A stretch of 64,000 nt of DNA from the NCBI RefSeq assembly GCF_900116805.1, contig NZ_FPBV01000002.1:62001-126000 (forward strand), given 5' to 3'. Below are positions 8,496 to 16,640 of this stretch, piece after piece; the stretch's first letter is position 1; the number at the start of each line of letters is the position of its first letter. This DNA is from Paenalicyclobacillus macrosporangiidus. Lineage in GTDB: Bacteria > Bacillota > Bacilli > Alicyclobacillales > Alicyclobacillaceae. Under the pieces are notes generated by a model. It was not told where the DNA came from, ran no database searches, and saw only the letters and a list, made by a program, of their open reading frames with translations. The position numbers were made by a program, and so were the translations under genes.

Positions 8496-9149
8496 TCACA
8501 TCACCCCCGTCAGATACACGACCGTGAAGATCAACACCCACACGATGTCGAGGAAGTGCCAGTACAGGCCGACGATGTAAAACTTCCGCGCCGTGACGGC
8601 GTTCAGTCCGAAACGGACGAGTTGGTACAGGATGAGCGACATCCACAGGATGCCGAGCGTCACGTGCGCGCCGTGCGTGCCGACCAGGGTGTAGAACCCG
8701 GAGAGGAAAGCGCTCGTCTGCAGGGTGGCACCCTGGCTCACGAAATCGCGAAACTCCGTGATCTCCAGTCCGAGGAACGTCAATCCCAGCAACAAGGTGA
8801 TGATCATCCAGAACTTGAGCCGTCCGGCACGCCCCTGATGCATCTCCCAGGTCGCCAGGCCGCAGGTGAAGCTGCTGGTCAACAGCGCCAGGGTCTCCGC
8901 CAGGAATCCGCTGACGTCGTGACCGAACAGTTCCGAGGCCGAGGGCCCGTTCGCGGTGTGGGTGTAGATCACAACGTAGGTGGCGAACAGGCTGGCGAAC
9001 AGCAGCACGTCCGAGACGAGAAACATCCAGAATCCAAAGATCTTGGTGACCCCGTCCTCCGTGGAGAGCTCCAACCGGTGGCCGGGGTGATCCGTCGAAG
9101 ACGGATCCCCGGTCCGCCGGGAAAGCACCTCCTCCATCCTCACCGCCAT
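8496..9149 (-). CDS. qoxC: menaquinol oxidase subunit III (QoxC)
   Basis: 217 residues, five hydrophobic helices in the pattern of the short (quinol-oxidase type) subunit III, starting with a FGFWMFLVSDVLLFASLF segment and ending in HFLDIVWVLIFTVVY. It stabilises subunit I and the oxygen path. A GTG at 9155 overlapping the qoxB stop would add two residues; the ATG at 9149 is better placed, with GGGGAGG 8 bases upstream. Tightly packed between qoxB and qoxD. Confidence 0.9.
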   Translation of the reverse strand: MAVRMEEVLSRRTGDPSSTDHPGHRLELSTEDGVTKIFGFWMFLVSDVLLFASLFATYVVIYTHTANGPSASELFGHDVSGFLAETLALLTSSFTCGLATWEMHQGRAGRLKFWMIITLLLGLTFLGLEITEFRDFVSQGATLQTSAFLSGFYTLVGTHGAHVTLGILWMSLILYQLVRFGLNAVTARKFYIVGLYWHFLDIVWVLIFTVVYLTGVM

Positions 9150-9151
9150 CG

Positions 9152-11119
9152 TCACAACCTCCCCAGCGCCGCTTCCGTGCGCCGAATTTCATCCGCCGGA
9201 ATGTCATGGTCGGGGTGCTGGTCGAGGGACCGGTGCGCAAGGCACAGCAGGACGCCGACCAAGCCGGCCGCCCCCACCGCAATCCAACCAAACGTGAAAC
9301 CGAACCCCGCGATGAAGAAGCACACGCCCATCAGGAAGGGCACACCCGAGTTCTTCGGCATGTGGATGTCGCGAATGTCCTCCGGCCGCGGTTTGAGCGC
9401 GTCCTGCTCACCGCGCCGTTTGCGCTCCCACCACTCGTCGCGGTCCGAGATCTGCGGAATGACGGCGAAGTTGTAGTGCGGAGCCGGCGAAGGCAGAGAC
9501 CATTCCAGCGTGCGCCCGCCCCACGGATCGCCCGTCAGGTCCTTCTCCATGTGCACCAGGCTGTGGATGATCTGCGCCGCGATGCACAAGAACCCGATGC
9601 CCATCAGGTACGCGCCGATGGTGGAGACGAAGTTGAGCGCGGTCCAGTGCATGTCGGCCGTGTACGTGTACATGCGCCGCTGCATGCCCATCAGGCCGAG
9701 GATGTACTGTGGCGTGAAACACACGTAAAATCCGATGTTGAAGAACCAGAACGCCCACTTGCCGAACTTCTCCTTGAGCTTGAAGCCGAACATCTTGGGC
9801 CACCAGTAATACATGCCCGCCAACATGCCGAACACCACGCCGCCGATGAGCGCCTGGTGGAAATGGGCCACCATGAAGTAGGTGTTGTGGTACTGGTAGT
9901 CCGTCGGCGCCTCGGCCAGCCACACCCCGGTCGCGCCGGCCACGGCGAAGGCCGGAATGAACGCCAGCGCCCACAACATCGGCAGGCTCAGCGTGATGCG
10001 GCCGCGGTACATGGTCATCAGCCAGTTGAACACCTTCACGCCCGTCGGAATGGCCACCGCCATGGTCGAGATGGAGAAGAACGTGTTCACCGCCGGGCCT
10101 GCGCCCATGGTGAAGAAGTGGTGCACCCAGGTCAGGTTGCCGATGATGCTGATGGCCATGATGGAAGCCACCATCGACTTGTAACCGAAGATCTTTTTCT
10201 GGGAAAAGGTCGCCACCACTTCGGAGTAGATGCCGAATGCCGGCAGGACGGCGATGTACACCTCGGGGTGACCCCAGATCCAGAACAGGTTGACAAACTG
10301 CATCGGGTTGCCGCCGTACATCATCGTGAAGAAATGGGCACCGAACAACCGGTCAATCAGCAGAAGCGCCAGCGCCACCGACAGCACCGGGAACACGAAC
10401 AGGATGATGATGCACGTGCCCAGGACGGCCCAGGTGAACAGCGGCATCTTCATCAGCGTCATGCCAGGTGCCCGCATCTTGATGATGGTGGCGAGGAAGT
10501 TGATGCCCGTGGCGATGGTCCCGATACCCGAGATGGACAGCCCCAGCAGGTAATAGTTCTCGCCCACGCCCGGATCGAACTGCAGCTCCGTCAACGGCGG
10601 GTAGCTGGTCCAACCGCCGTCGGGCGATCCCCCGATGACGAAGGAGATGTTGAACAGAAGCGCCCCGAAGAAAAACAGCCAGAAACTGATGGCGTTCAAG
10701 TATGGGAACGCCACGTCCCGCGCGCCGATCTGCAGCGGCACCACCGCATTGAACATGGCGAAGATAAACGGCATCGCCATGAACAAAATCATGATGGTCC
10801 CGTGGGTGGTGAAGATCTGGTCATAGTGTTCCGCGCTGAGCAGCCCCAGGTTCGGCAGCGCCAACTGGGTGCGCATCAGCAGCGCGTCCACCCCGCCGCG
10901 GAACAGCATCAGGATGGCCGAGATCAGGTACATGATGGCAATCTTCTTGTGGTCGACGGTGGTCAACCATTCACGCCACAACCACTTCCACTTTTTGAAG
11001 TAGGTCAGCGTGAAGACGATGCCCAGGGACACCAGGACGATGGCCACATCCGACGCGATGATCAGCGGATCGCCCGTGACGAAAAAGTGTCCTGCGGTGT
11101 TCGTCAGGCTGTCACCCAT
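9152..11119 (-). CDS. qoxB: menaquinol oxidase subunit I (aa3-600 type, QoxB)
   Basis: 655 residues. Catalytic subunit that reduces O2 and pumps protons. It matches B. subtilis QoxB through most of its length (FFVTGDPLI, TVDHKKIAIMYL, IFTTHGTIMI). Ligand histidines for the low-spin heme and the heme a3/CuB centre are in TTHGT, WGHPEVY, WVHHFFTMG and MVAHFHQAL; the GHPEVY Tyr is the cross-linked tyrosine. Strong AAGGAGGG ribosome site. Second gene of qoxABCD, 37 bases after qoxA. The C-terminal extension with two further helices (IPKNSG-like region onward) is typical of the 600 series. Confidence 0.95.
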   Translation of the reverse strand: MGDSLTNTAGHFFVTGDPLIIASDVAIVLVSLGIVFTLTYFKKWKWLWREWLTTVDHKKIAIMYLISAILMLFRGGVDALLMRTQLALPNLGLLSAEHYDQIFTTHGTIMILFMAMPFIFAMFNAVVPLQIGARDVAFPYLNAISFWLFFFGALLFNISFVIGGSPDGGWTSYPPLTELQFDPGVGENYYLLGLSISGIGTIATGINFLATIIKMRAPGMTLMKMPLFTWAVLGTCIIILFVFPVLSVALALLLIDRLFGAHFFTMMYGGNPMQFVNLFWIWGHPEVYIAVLPAFGIYSEVVATFSQKKIFGYKSMVASIMAISIIGNLTWVHHFFTMGAGPAVNTFFSISTMAVAIPTGVKVFNWLMTMYRGRITLSLPMLWALAFIPAFAVAGATGVWLAEAPTDYQYHNTYFMVAHFHQALIGGVVFGMLAGMYYWWPKMFGFKLKEKFGKWAFWFFNIGFYVCFTPQYILGLMGMQRRMYTYTADMHWTALNFVSTIGAYLMGIGFLCIAAQIIHSLVHMEKDLTGDPWGGRTLEWSLPSPAPHYNFAVIPQISDRDEWWERKRRGEQDALKPRPEDIRDIHMPKNSGVPFLMGVCFFIAGFGFTFGWIAVGAAGLVGVLLCLAHRSLDQHPDHDIPADEIRRTEAALGRL

Positions 11120-11156
11120 CAGAAACCCTCCTTTTCAAGGACGTTCCGGAACACCA

Positions 11157-12053
11157 TCACGAGTGCGGCATCATGTTCCCGAGCATGGCCCGGTCGTGCT
11201 CCATGTACATGCCGCCCTCGTCCATCACGGTCTTTTCGAAGATCCCCTCCGGATACGACGAGAAGGACAGCTCACCCAAGTGGCCCGGTTGCGTGAGTTT
11301 GTCGTAGTCCGCCTGGGTCATGTCCGGCGCGGAGTTGACCACCTGCCGCACCCACGCGTCAAAGTCGCTCTGCGGCTTCGCGACCACGCGGAACTGCATC
11401 TGCGCGAATCCTGGCCCGGTGAAATTGCCGCCGTGGCCGTAATACTCGCCCGCTTTGTCAGCCTGCAGCCACAGGGCCGTCACCATCCCCGGCATGGTGT
11501 ACTGCATGCCGCCGAGATTGGGCACCCAGAACGCGTTCATCGGCGCGTTGGCCGTCAGCAAAAACTCCACCGGGCGATCCGTGGGGATCTCGGCGTAGTT
11601 GACCGTCGCGATCTTTTGATCCGGATAGAAGAACAACCATTTCCAGTTCAGGGACATCACTTCAATCTTGAGCGGTTCCTTACTCGGACTGGGCGACTGA
11701 GCCAAGGCGTATGTCTTGTGCCAAGTGACCGTGCCCAGGATGCCGACGATCACGATGGGAATCGCCCACCAGATGATCTCCAACGTCCGGCTCTCCGCGA
11801 ACTCCGGCTGGTACGGCGCCGGGTTGCCCGGCTTGTTCCGGTACCGAATCACAATCCAGGCCAACAGCAGGATCACCGGGAGGATGACGACGGCGGTGAG
11901 ACCCATCTGGAGCCAGATGAGTTCCAGCTCACTTCGGGCAACGGGTCCCGCCGGCTGAAACACCCGGATCTCCTCGCCGCACCCGGACGTCAGCAGGGAG
12001 ATTCCCGCACCGGCCGCCAGGGTGAAGGCGAGCTTCCACCACGAAGGACGCAT
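11157..12053 (-). CDS. qoxA: menaquinol oxidase subunit II (QoxA), lipoprotein
   Basis: 298 residues. N-terminal lipoprotein signal (LLTSGC lipobox, Cys ~25), two transmembrane helices (~45-67 and ~87-107), then the extracytoplasmic cupredoxin domain. The loop that would hold the CuA site reads GGNFTGPGFAQMQF and has no cysteines, so electrons come from a quinol, not cytochrome c; this sets the oxidase type for the operon. The start at 12053 has AAAGGAG about 11 bases upstream and directly precedes the signal peptide; an upstream frame to 12212 lacks both. First gene of qoxABCD-ctaBA; its promoter must lie in 12054-12290 but I could not fix it. Confidence 0.93.
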   Translation of the reverse strand: MRPSWWKLAFTLAAGAGISLLTSGCGEEIRVFQPAGPVARSELELIWLQMGLTAVVILPVILLLAWIVIRYRNKPGNPAPYQPEFAESRTLEIIWWAIPIVIVGILGTVTWHKTYALAQSPSPSKEPLKIEVMSLNWKWLFFYPDQKIATVNYAEIPTDRPVEFLLTANAPMNAFWVPNLGGMQYTMPGMVTALWLQADKAGEYYGHGGNFTGPGFAQMQFRVVAKPQSDFDAWVRQVVNSAPDMTQADYDKLTQPGHLGELSFSSYPEGIFEKTVMDEGGMYMEHDRAMLGNMMPHS

Positions 12054-12293
12054 CCCATAACCCACTCCTTTCACGTGTTGTTTCGTCTGGACTTGCAGCA
12101 GCGACGGACTGTGTGAGGTGCATCCGGCTTCGAGGCCATCATGCCGAAATGACGGAGACTGGAAAAGGCTCGAACTTCTTATTTTTGGCGGTAGTCTGGT
12201 TGGCCCCGCCATAGTCCGTTTGGACCGTTCCAGAGGGGTCTTGCGGGCGCATCGAGGCCAAATCTAGAATTGTCCCCGAAAGGGGTGGAATGG

Positions 12294-13268
12294 ATGGCCC
12301 GGATGACCCGGCTGTCCGTCGTTCTAGGGCGTGTCAACTGCCCAAACCGCGGCAACATCGCGGTGGATATCTGCCTGTTCTGCGACCACCTGACAGCGGT
12401 CGATCTCGATCGCCCCTCCCCCGTGATCTTCTGCCGCCCTCCGCGCCCGCCCGGGGGCCAGAGGCAGCGCCGCACGGCGACGCTCCCGGTGCGCCGTCCG
12501 TCCGCCGGCGGTCCCGTCAGATCCCCCGTTGTCCCACCGGAACTGAAACAGGCGATTCTCGACGAAAGCCTGCGGCATCCCCGGTGGGGTGCCCAACGCA
12601 TTGCGAACGCCCTGCGAGACCGGGGTGTCCTGGTCAGCGTCCGAAAGGTTCTGCAGGTATTCACCCAGGAGCGCCTGAACCACGCATGGCAGCGCTTGGA
12701 ACGATTGGAATGGCAGGTCGTCTGCGGGGCCGTGACGCCGAATGAGGAACAGGTGCGGGCATTGGAAGCGCACGACCCCTGTTTTCGCGAACGGCAACTG
12801 TGCGGATCGCGTCCAGGAGAGCGCGTCCTCGTCTTTTCCGCCGGCCCGGTGGGGGCGGCCGCCCGTTCGATGGCGCGCGTTCCCATGCGCGTGCCCGTCC
12901 ATGTCCACTTCGCCATCGACACGTTTTCCGGGTACGCCTTCGGGTTGGTGCAGGCCGGCGAGGCGTCGGTCGGCCGGGAGTTGCTGTGGCGGGCCGGGGT
13001 GGCCCCGTTTCTCGCCGAGCACGGGTTCACGCTGCAACACGTGCATCTCCTCGACGAAGAGACACAGTCGGGCTTTGCGATCCGTTTGCTCCAGGCGGTC
13101 CTGCCGAAGTGGCTGAGCAGGGTGCCGGGCGGGGACGAGGTGACCGTGGCCGGGCTGCAGCGGCGCCTGGATGCCGTGTTGTCCGCCTACAACCGAAACC
13201 CCGTGACGGGGTTCCCCAACATGGGACAGCCCCCCATTTGCCGATTGACCGGCGGAGGCGTAGACTGA
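12294..13268 (+). CDS. transposase/integrase-derived protein (rve-fold, IS481/IS3-like), probably domesticated
   Basis: 324 residues. A helix-turn-helix segment (about residues 85-125, HPRWGAQRIANALRDRGV) resembles the N-terminal domain of IS3/IS481 transposases, followed by an integrase-core-like region: IDTFSGYAFGLV (first catalytic Asp position) and a C-terminal YNRNPVTGFPNMGQPP like the tail of rve domains. The second catalytic position reads LLDEETQSG rather than a canonical SDNGxEF, and no clear third Glu is seen. An N-terminal Cys-x12-Cys-x2-Cys pattern is present. No terminal inverted repeats or target duplications are visible, and the frame is intact, so a retained non-mobile derivative is more likely than an active IS. 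ATG at 12294 has AAAGGGGTGGA upstream; TTG at 12270 is the alternative. Confidence 0.55.
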   Translation: MARMTRLSVVLGRVNCPNRGNIAVDICLFCDHLTAVDLDRPSPVIFCRPPRPPGGQRQRRTATLPVRRPSAGGPVRSPVVPPELKQAILDESLRHPRWGAQRIANALRDRGVLVSVRKVLQVFTQERLNHAWQRLERLEWQVVCGAVTPNEEQVRALEAHDPCFRERQLCGSRPGERVLVFSAGPVGAAARSMARVPMRVPVHVHFAIDTFSGYAFGLVQAGEASVGRELLWRAGVAPFLAEHGFTLQHVHLLDEETQSGFAIRLLQAVLPKWLSRVPGGDEVTVAGLQRRLDAVLSAYNRNPVTGFPNMGQPPICRLTGGGVD

Positions 13269-13351
13269 AGGCAAGTGACGGGTCAGCGCCGGTGGGATTC
13301 GGTACGGGACGCAAGCGGGCCGGCGGATCGAGGAATCCTGGAGGGGATGGC

Positions 13352-13786
13352 ATGAGCGAGTCGTATTTTGCGACCTCCGTCGCATGGGACGGCCGGGCGG
13401 ACTACGACCCTGTTTTCACGCAATTGGAACAGCTCCAAGGCTTCACAGCGGCTGAAGGGGTCAAGCTGCATCCGCTGTTCACCCAAAACATGACCCTGAG
13501 CTACGCCACGTTGACGCCGGGATCGGTGGTGCCGATGCATCAGCACCCGGAGGAACAGTTGTCCATCGTGTTGCAAGGGCGATTGGTGTTTGAAGTGGGG
13601 CATCGCCGGGAGGAAGTCGGGCCGGGCGGCGTGGTGGCCATCCCGGGCAACGTCCCCCATCAGGTGACGGCCGGGCCGGAACCCTGCACGGTGGTGGATG
13701 TGTTCGCACCGCCCAGGGAAGGCTTCCGGGTTCTCCTGGCGCAGGCCGAGGCGCAGGCGGAAGCGTCGGCCGAAGGGCGGGACTGA
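13352..13786 (+). CDS. cupin-domain protein
   Basis: 144 residues forming a single cupin barrel: TPGSVVPMHQHPEEQLSIVLQG (motif 1 with HxH and Glu metal ligands) and PGNVPHQVTA (motif 2 with its His). Such small stand-alone cupins bind a metal and act as isomerases, dioxygenases or stress proteins; the substrate cannot be told here. The Ala/Glu-rich C-terminus is a low-complexity tail. ATG at 13352 has GAGGGGATGG upstream. It lies 83 bases after the transposase-like gene, on the same strand. Confidence 0.8.
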   Translation: MSESYFATSVAWDGRADYDPVFTQLEQLQGFTAAEGVKLHPLFTQNMTLSYATLTPGSVVPMHQHPEEQLSIVLQGRLVFEVGHRREEVGPGGVVAIPGNVPHQVTAGPEPCTVVDVFAPPREGFRVLLAQAEAQAEASAEGRD

Positions 13787-13873
13787 AGGCAGGATCGAGC
13801 AGAAGGGGGCGCCTGGCCCCCGGCCTCTCCCGCCACCGTACGTGCGGGTCCACATGCGGGCGTACATGGAGCA

Positions 13874-13900
13874 GGGCGGGCCTCCCGGAGAGGCCCGCCC
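13874..13900. terminator. strong hairpin between convergent genes
   Basis: Perfect 11-bp stem (GGGCGGGCCTC / GAGGCCCGCCC, 5-base loop) between the cupin gene and the convergent small gene. No T-tract on either side, so terminator function for both strands is likely but not certain. Confidence 0.55.
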
Positions 13901-13905
13901 GCGAA

Positions 13906-14076
13906 TTACCCTTCGAGGATGTCGTCCATGGTCGCCCGGAACTGCGGGCGGATCATCGTCGTGTAGCCCTGCGATTCCAAGGACATCGCATGGGACTCCG
14001 CGAACTCCTTCGTCATCGGGCGGCTCGGGCGCCACCCGTCGCCATTCGAGTACCAGACCACATACAGTTGCTTCAT
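13906..14076 (-). CDS. 56-residue small hypothetical protein
   Basis: Begins MKQLYVVWYSNGDGWRPSRP and ends RATMDDILEG; soluble, with no signal or membrane segment. GAAAGGA lies 12 bases upstream of the ATG and the gene stops just before a strong hairpin, which supports real expression. The pattern (aromatic N-terminus VVWYSNG, a central KEFAESHAMSLESQGY, acidic tail) looks like a small conserved protein, but I recognise no family. Codon use fits the neighbours. Confidence 0.6.
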   Translation of the reverse strand: MKQLYVVWYSNGDGWRPSRPMTKEFAESHAMSLESQGYTTMIRPQFRATMDDILEG

Positions 14077-14298
14077 CTCCGGTGTCGTCCTTTCTGATTG
14101 TGTTCGACAATTTCGTCTACTTGTACAGTATAACCACCGGACGCACCTTCAATCAAGGGAGATTTGTCGAATTCAGTCGATTTTCACCGATAATTCACGC
14201 GACGTTCACAAATGGGCGGTGCGGGCGGCGGTCCGCCTGGGCGTGGCCGTGTCGCCCTTCCCCTGCCCGGGGATGGACCCGGCCCGGCCTCCGCCGGC

Positions 14299-15300
14299 TC
14301 ACCCCGTCAACCCGAACACCTGTGCGACCAACTCGAAGCTGCGCAGCCGGTCCTCGAACCGCTCCGTCCGCGTGGTCAGCATCACTTCGTCGACCCCATA
14401 CGCCTTCGCCAGGGCTTCCAACTGCTGCTTGACGCTCTCGGGGCCGCCCACCACCATCCGCTTGCGGTTCTCCAGAACCACCGCCCGCTCGTACTTGCTG
14501 TATGGATAGTTCAGCGCCATCTCGATGGTCGGCGTCCCCGCCGTCGGCTGGCCGTTGGCCAGCATCAACAACGACAGATCGAGGCTCGACGCAATCCGCT
14601 CCGCCTCCGCGTCCGCGTCAGCGCACACGCAGAACACCGCCACCCCCGCCACCGGTTCCGGCCACAGCGAAGACGGCCGGAAGCGCTCCCGGTAGGCGTG
14701 CACCGCCTCCACCCCGCCATCGCCGTTGATGAATTGGGCGAACATGAACGCCGTGCCCAGGTGGGCCGCCGCGTGCGCGCTCCAATCACTGGATCCCAGC
14801 AGCCACACCTCGGGGACCGTGTCTGTCACCGGCGTCGCGGTCAGGCCGCGGAAGCGGTGATCCTCCGGCAGCGTGTCCGTCAGGTAATACATGACGTCCT
14901 GCACCTGCTGCAGGTAGTCCGGTTCCCGCGGCCGCCCCTCCCGCAGGGCCATGGTGGATCGCGGCATGCCGCCCGGGGCGCGGCCGAGACCGAGATCGAT
15001 CCGCCGGGGATACAGCGCCTCCAGCAGGCGGAAGTTCTCCGCGACCTTGTACGCGCTGTAGTGCGGCAGCATCACCCCGCCCGATCCGATGCGGATGCGC
15101 TCGGTGCGCGCGCCCAGGTGCGCCAGGAGCACCTCCGGGGACGATCCGGCCAGCGACCGGGTATCGTGGTGCTCCGACACCCAGAACCGGGTGTACCCGA
15201 GCCGCTCCACCCATTGCGCCAACCGCGCCGTCTCCTCCAGCGCCTGGTGCGCGGTGCCGCCGAGGGACATCGGAGATTGATCGAGCACGCTCAACCGCAT
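14299..15300 (-). CDS. luciferase-like flavin monooxygenase (MsnO8/YwcH-like LLM oxidoreductase)
   Basis: 333 residues, bacterial-luciferase TIM-barrel fold. Starts MRLSVLDQSPMSLGG and contains YTRFWVSEHHDT, ERIRIGSGGVMLPHYS and VWLLGSSDWSA, typical of the one-component LLM subfamily found in Bacillota (YwcH type). It would use reduced FMN supplied by a separate reductase; the substrate is unknown. The start at 15300 is favoured over 15411 because AAAGGTGG lies just upstream and the family begins here. A short inverted repeat GTGAA-TG-TTCAC (15321-15332) lies between this gene and the divergent arginase-fold gene and may be an operator. Confidence 0.85.
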   Translation of the reverse strand: MRLSVLDQSPMSLGGTAHQALEETARLAQWVERLGYTRFWVSEHHDTRSLAGSSPEVLLAHLGARTERIRIGSGGVMLPHYSAYKVAENFRLLEALYPRRIDLGLGRAPGGMPRSTMALREGRPREPDYLQQVQDVMYYLTDTLPEDHRFRGLTATPVTDTVPEVWLLGSSDWSAHAAAHLGTAFMFAQFINGDGGVEAVHAYRERFRPSSLWPEPVAGVAVFCVCADADAEAERIASSLDLSLLMLANGQPTAGTPTIEMALNYPYSKYERAVVLENRKRMVVGGPESVKQQLEALAKAYGVDEVMLTTRTERFEDRLRSFELVAQVFGLTG

Positions 15301-15476
15301 TCGGCATTCCACCTTTCGACGTGAATGTTCACTTTGTTTATTGTACCGCTCCTGCGCTCCGACATCTGGTATCATGAGGACAGGCGCATCCTTCATACGC
15401 CGACAACCCAAAGGTTTCCTCGACGGGGTACTCCCGCCGGTCCCGGTTGCAGATGCTTCACGCGAGGTGAATGCGG

Positions 15477-16265
15477 ATGTACACAGGTGATCTGGGCGTG
15501 ACTTTCCTCGACTTCGACGGCACCTTGCGGGTGCAGGATCTCCAATTGCCGATTCCGTCGGAATGGGTGGATTGCACGGACATCGCCGGCACGAAAGGCC
15601 TGTGCGATCCGTTCGCCGCCCGGACCATCCAAAGCCGCCTGGCGCGCCGGCGTTCGCGCGGCGTCACCTTCATCGGCAGCGGCAACTACCACTACGTCTC
15701 GTATCTGCTCCTGTCCGAGATCCGCGAGCCCTTCACCCTGATCCTGTTTGATCACCACAGCGATCTGGCACCGACGCCCAACCCGCCACTCAGCTGCGGC
15801 TCCTGGGTGACCGTCGCGCTCGACCGTTTGCCGCAGCTCCGGCGGACCGTCATCGTGGGCTGCCGGGCGGACGCGCCCCGTCACGGTTCGGAGGGGGCCG
15901 GACCCCATCCGGGCGCGCCGCGCGTCCGTGTGTTGGACGAGGCCAGTGTCCGGCAGGGGACGCCGCGGTCGATCGCCGAACGCATCGACCGAGCCGCGGG
16001 TCCGTGGCCCCTCTACATCAGCGTGGACAAAGACGTCCTGCGGCCGGCCGACGCGGCGACCGACTGGGACGCGGGCAGCCTGAACCTCTCGCGGCTGTTG
16101 TACTGGCTCGTCTGGCTGCGGCGCCGCCACCGGGTCATCGGGATCGACATCTGTGGCGAGTGGCCGGCCCATCCGCTCGCGCTCCTCTCCGCGGACGCCA
16201 TGCGCCAAATCCGCAAGAACCAGGCGGCCAACCGGGCCATCGTGCACGCGTTGCGCTGTGGCTGA
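15477..16265 (+). CDS. arginase/agmatinase-fold (ureohydrolase superfamily) protein
   Basis: 262 residues. Metal-binding signatures of the ureohydrolase superfamily are present: GSGNYHY (~residue 68), FDHHSDLAP (~92) and SVDKDVL (~182), supplying the His/Asp ligands for two Mn ions. The substrate specificity loop is unlike true arginases, and the protein is short, so a formimidoylglutamase-, agmatinase- or guanidino-acid-type hydrolase are all possible. The ATG at 15477 has GAGGTGA 8 bases upstream; the ATG at 15471 is too close to that site. Divergent from the luciferase-like gene and followed by a hairpin terminator. Confidence 0.75.
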   Translation: MYTGDLGVTFLDFDGTLRVQDLQLPIPSEWVDCTDIAGTKGLCDPFAARTIQSRLARRRSRGVTFIGSGNYHYVSYLLLSEIREPFTLILFDHHSDLAPTPNPPLSCGSWVTVALDRLPQLRRTVIVGCRADAPRHGSEGAGPHPGAPRVRVLDEASVRQGTPRSIAERIDRAAGPWPLYISVDKDVLRPADAATDWDAGSLNLSRLLYWLVWLRRRHRVIGIDICGEWPAHPLALLSADAMRQIRKNQAANRAIVHALRCG

Positions 16266-16283
16266 GGCAACCGCAGACCAAAA

Positions 16284-16309
16284 CGCCGCCCGCTTCCGTG
16301 CGGGCGGCG
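16284..16309 (+). terminator. hairpin terminator after the arginase-fold gene
   Basis: 10-bp GC stem (CGCCGCCCGC / GCGGGCGGCG, loop TTCCGT), 18 bases after the stop, followed by a CTTCATCT tract. It also separates this gene from the convergent feoC. Confidence 0.65.
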
Positions 16310-16324
16310 CTTCATCTCTGCCGG

Positions 16325-16621
16325 TCACCGGCCGGGGCCAGTCGGTTTGTGCCGCTGCGCTGGCCGCTCCATCCCATGAAAGACGGCCTGGCGGCCCGTC
16401 TGCTCCAGGCACAATCCCTCGAAGGCGCAACGGTTGCAGGCATGGGTAGGGTTGACGCAATGCCCCATCCGCCCGGCCGCACTTTCCGTGAGCCGGCCCA
16501 TGCGCTTGAGCTGTTCAACCCCCGCGCGCACCATCTCCACCGAGACGCCCACGTGCGCCGCCAACTCATCCATCGTCCACACCTTGCGCGCCGCAAACGC
16601 CGCCTCAATCCGGCTCAGCAT
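16325..16621 (-). CDS. feoC: FeoC-like [Fe-S] winged-helix protein
   Basis: 98 residues. The N-terminal winged-helix (VWTMDELAAHVGVSVEMVRAG) is followed by a cysteine cluster HCVNPTHACNRCAFEGLC, the arrangement of FeoC-like regulators thought to carry an Fe-S cluster and modulate FeoB. It starts 19 bases after feoB ends and is the last gene of feoABC. An overlapping frame exists but lacks the family pattern. Confidence 0.8.
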   Translation of the reverse strand: MLSRIEAAFAARKVWTMDELAAHVGVSVEMVRAGVEQLKRMGRLTESAAGRMGHCVNPTHACNRCAFEGLCLEQTGRQAVFHGMERPAQRHKPTGPGR

Positions 16622-16640
16622 CCCGGATGCCTCCCTTCGC

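Noticed and set aside
12240-13351. Active insertion sequence
   Set aside because: No inverted terminal repeats or target duplication seen around the transposase-like gene, and its catalytic motif is altered.
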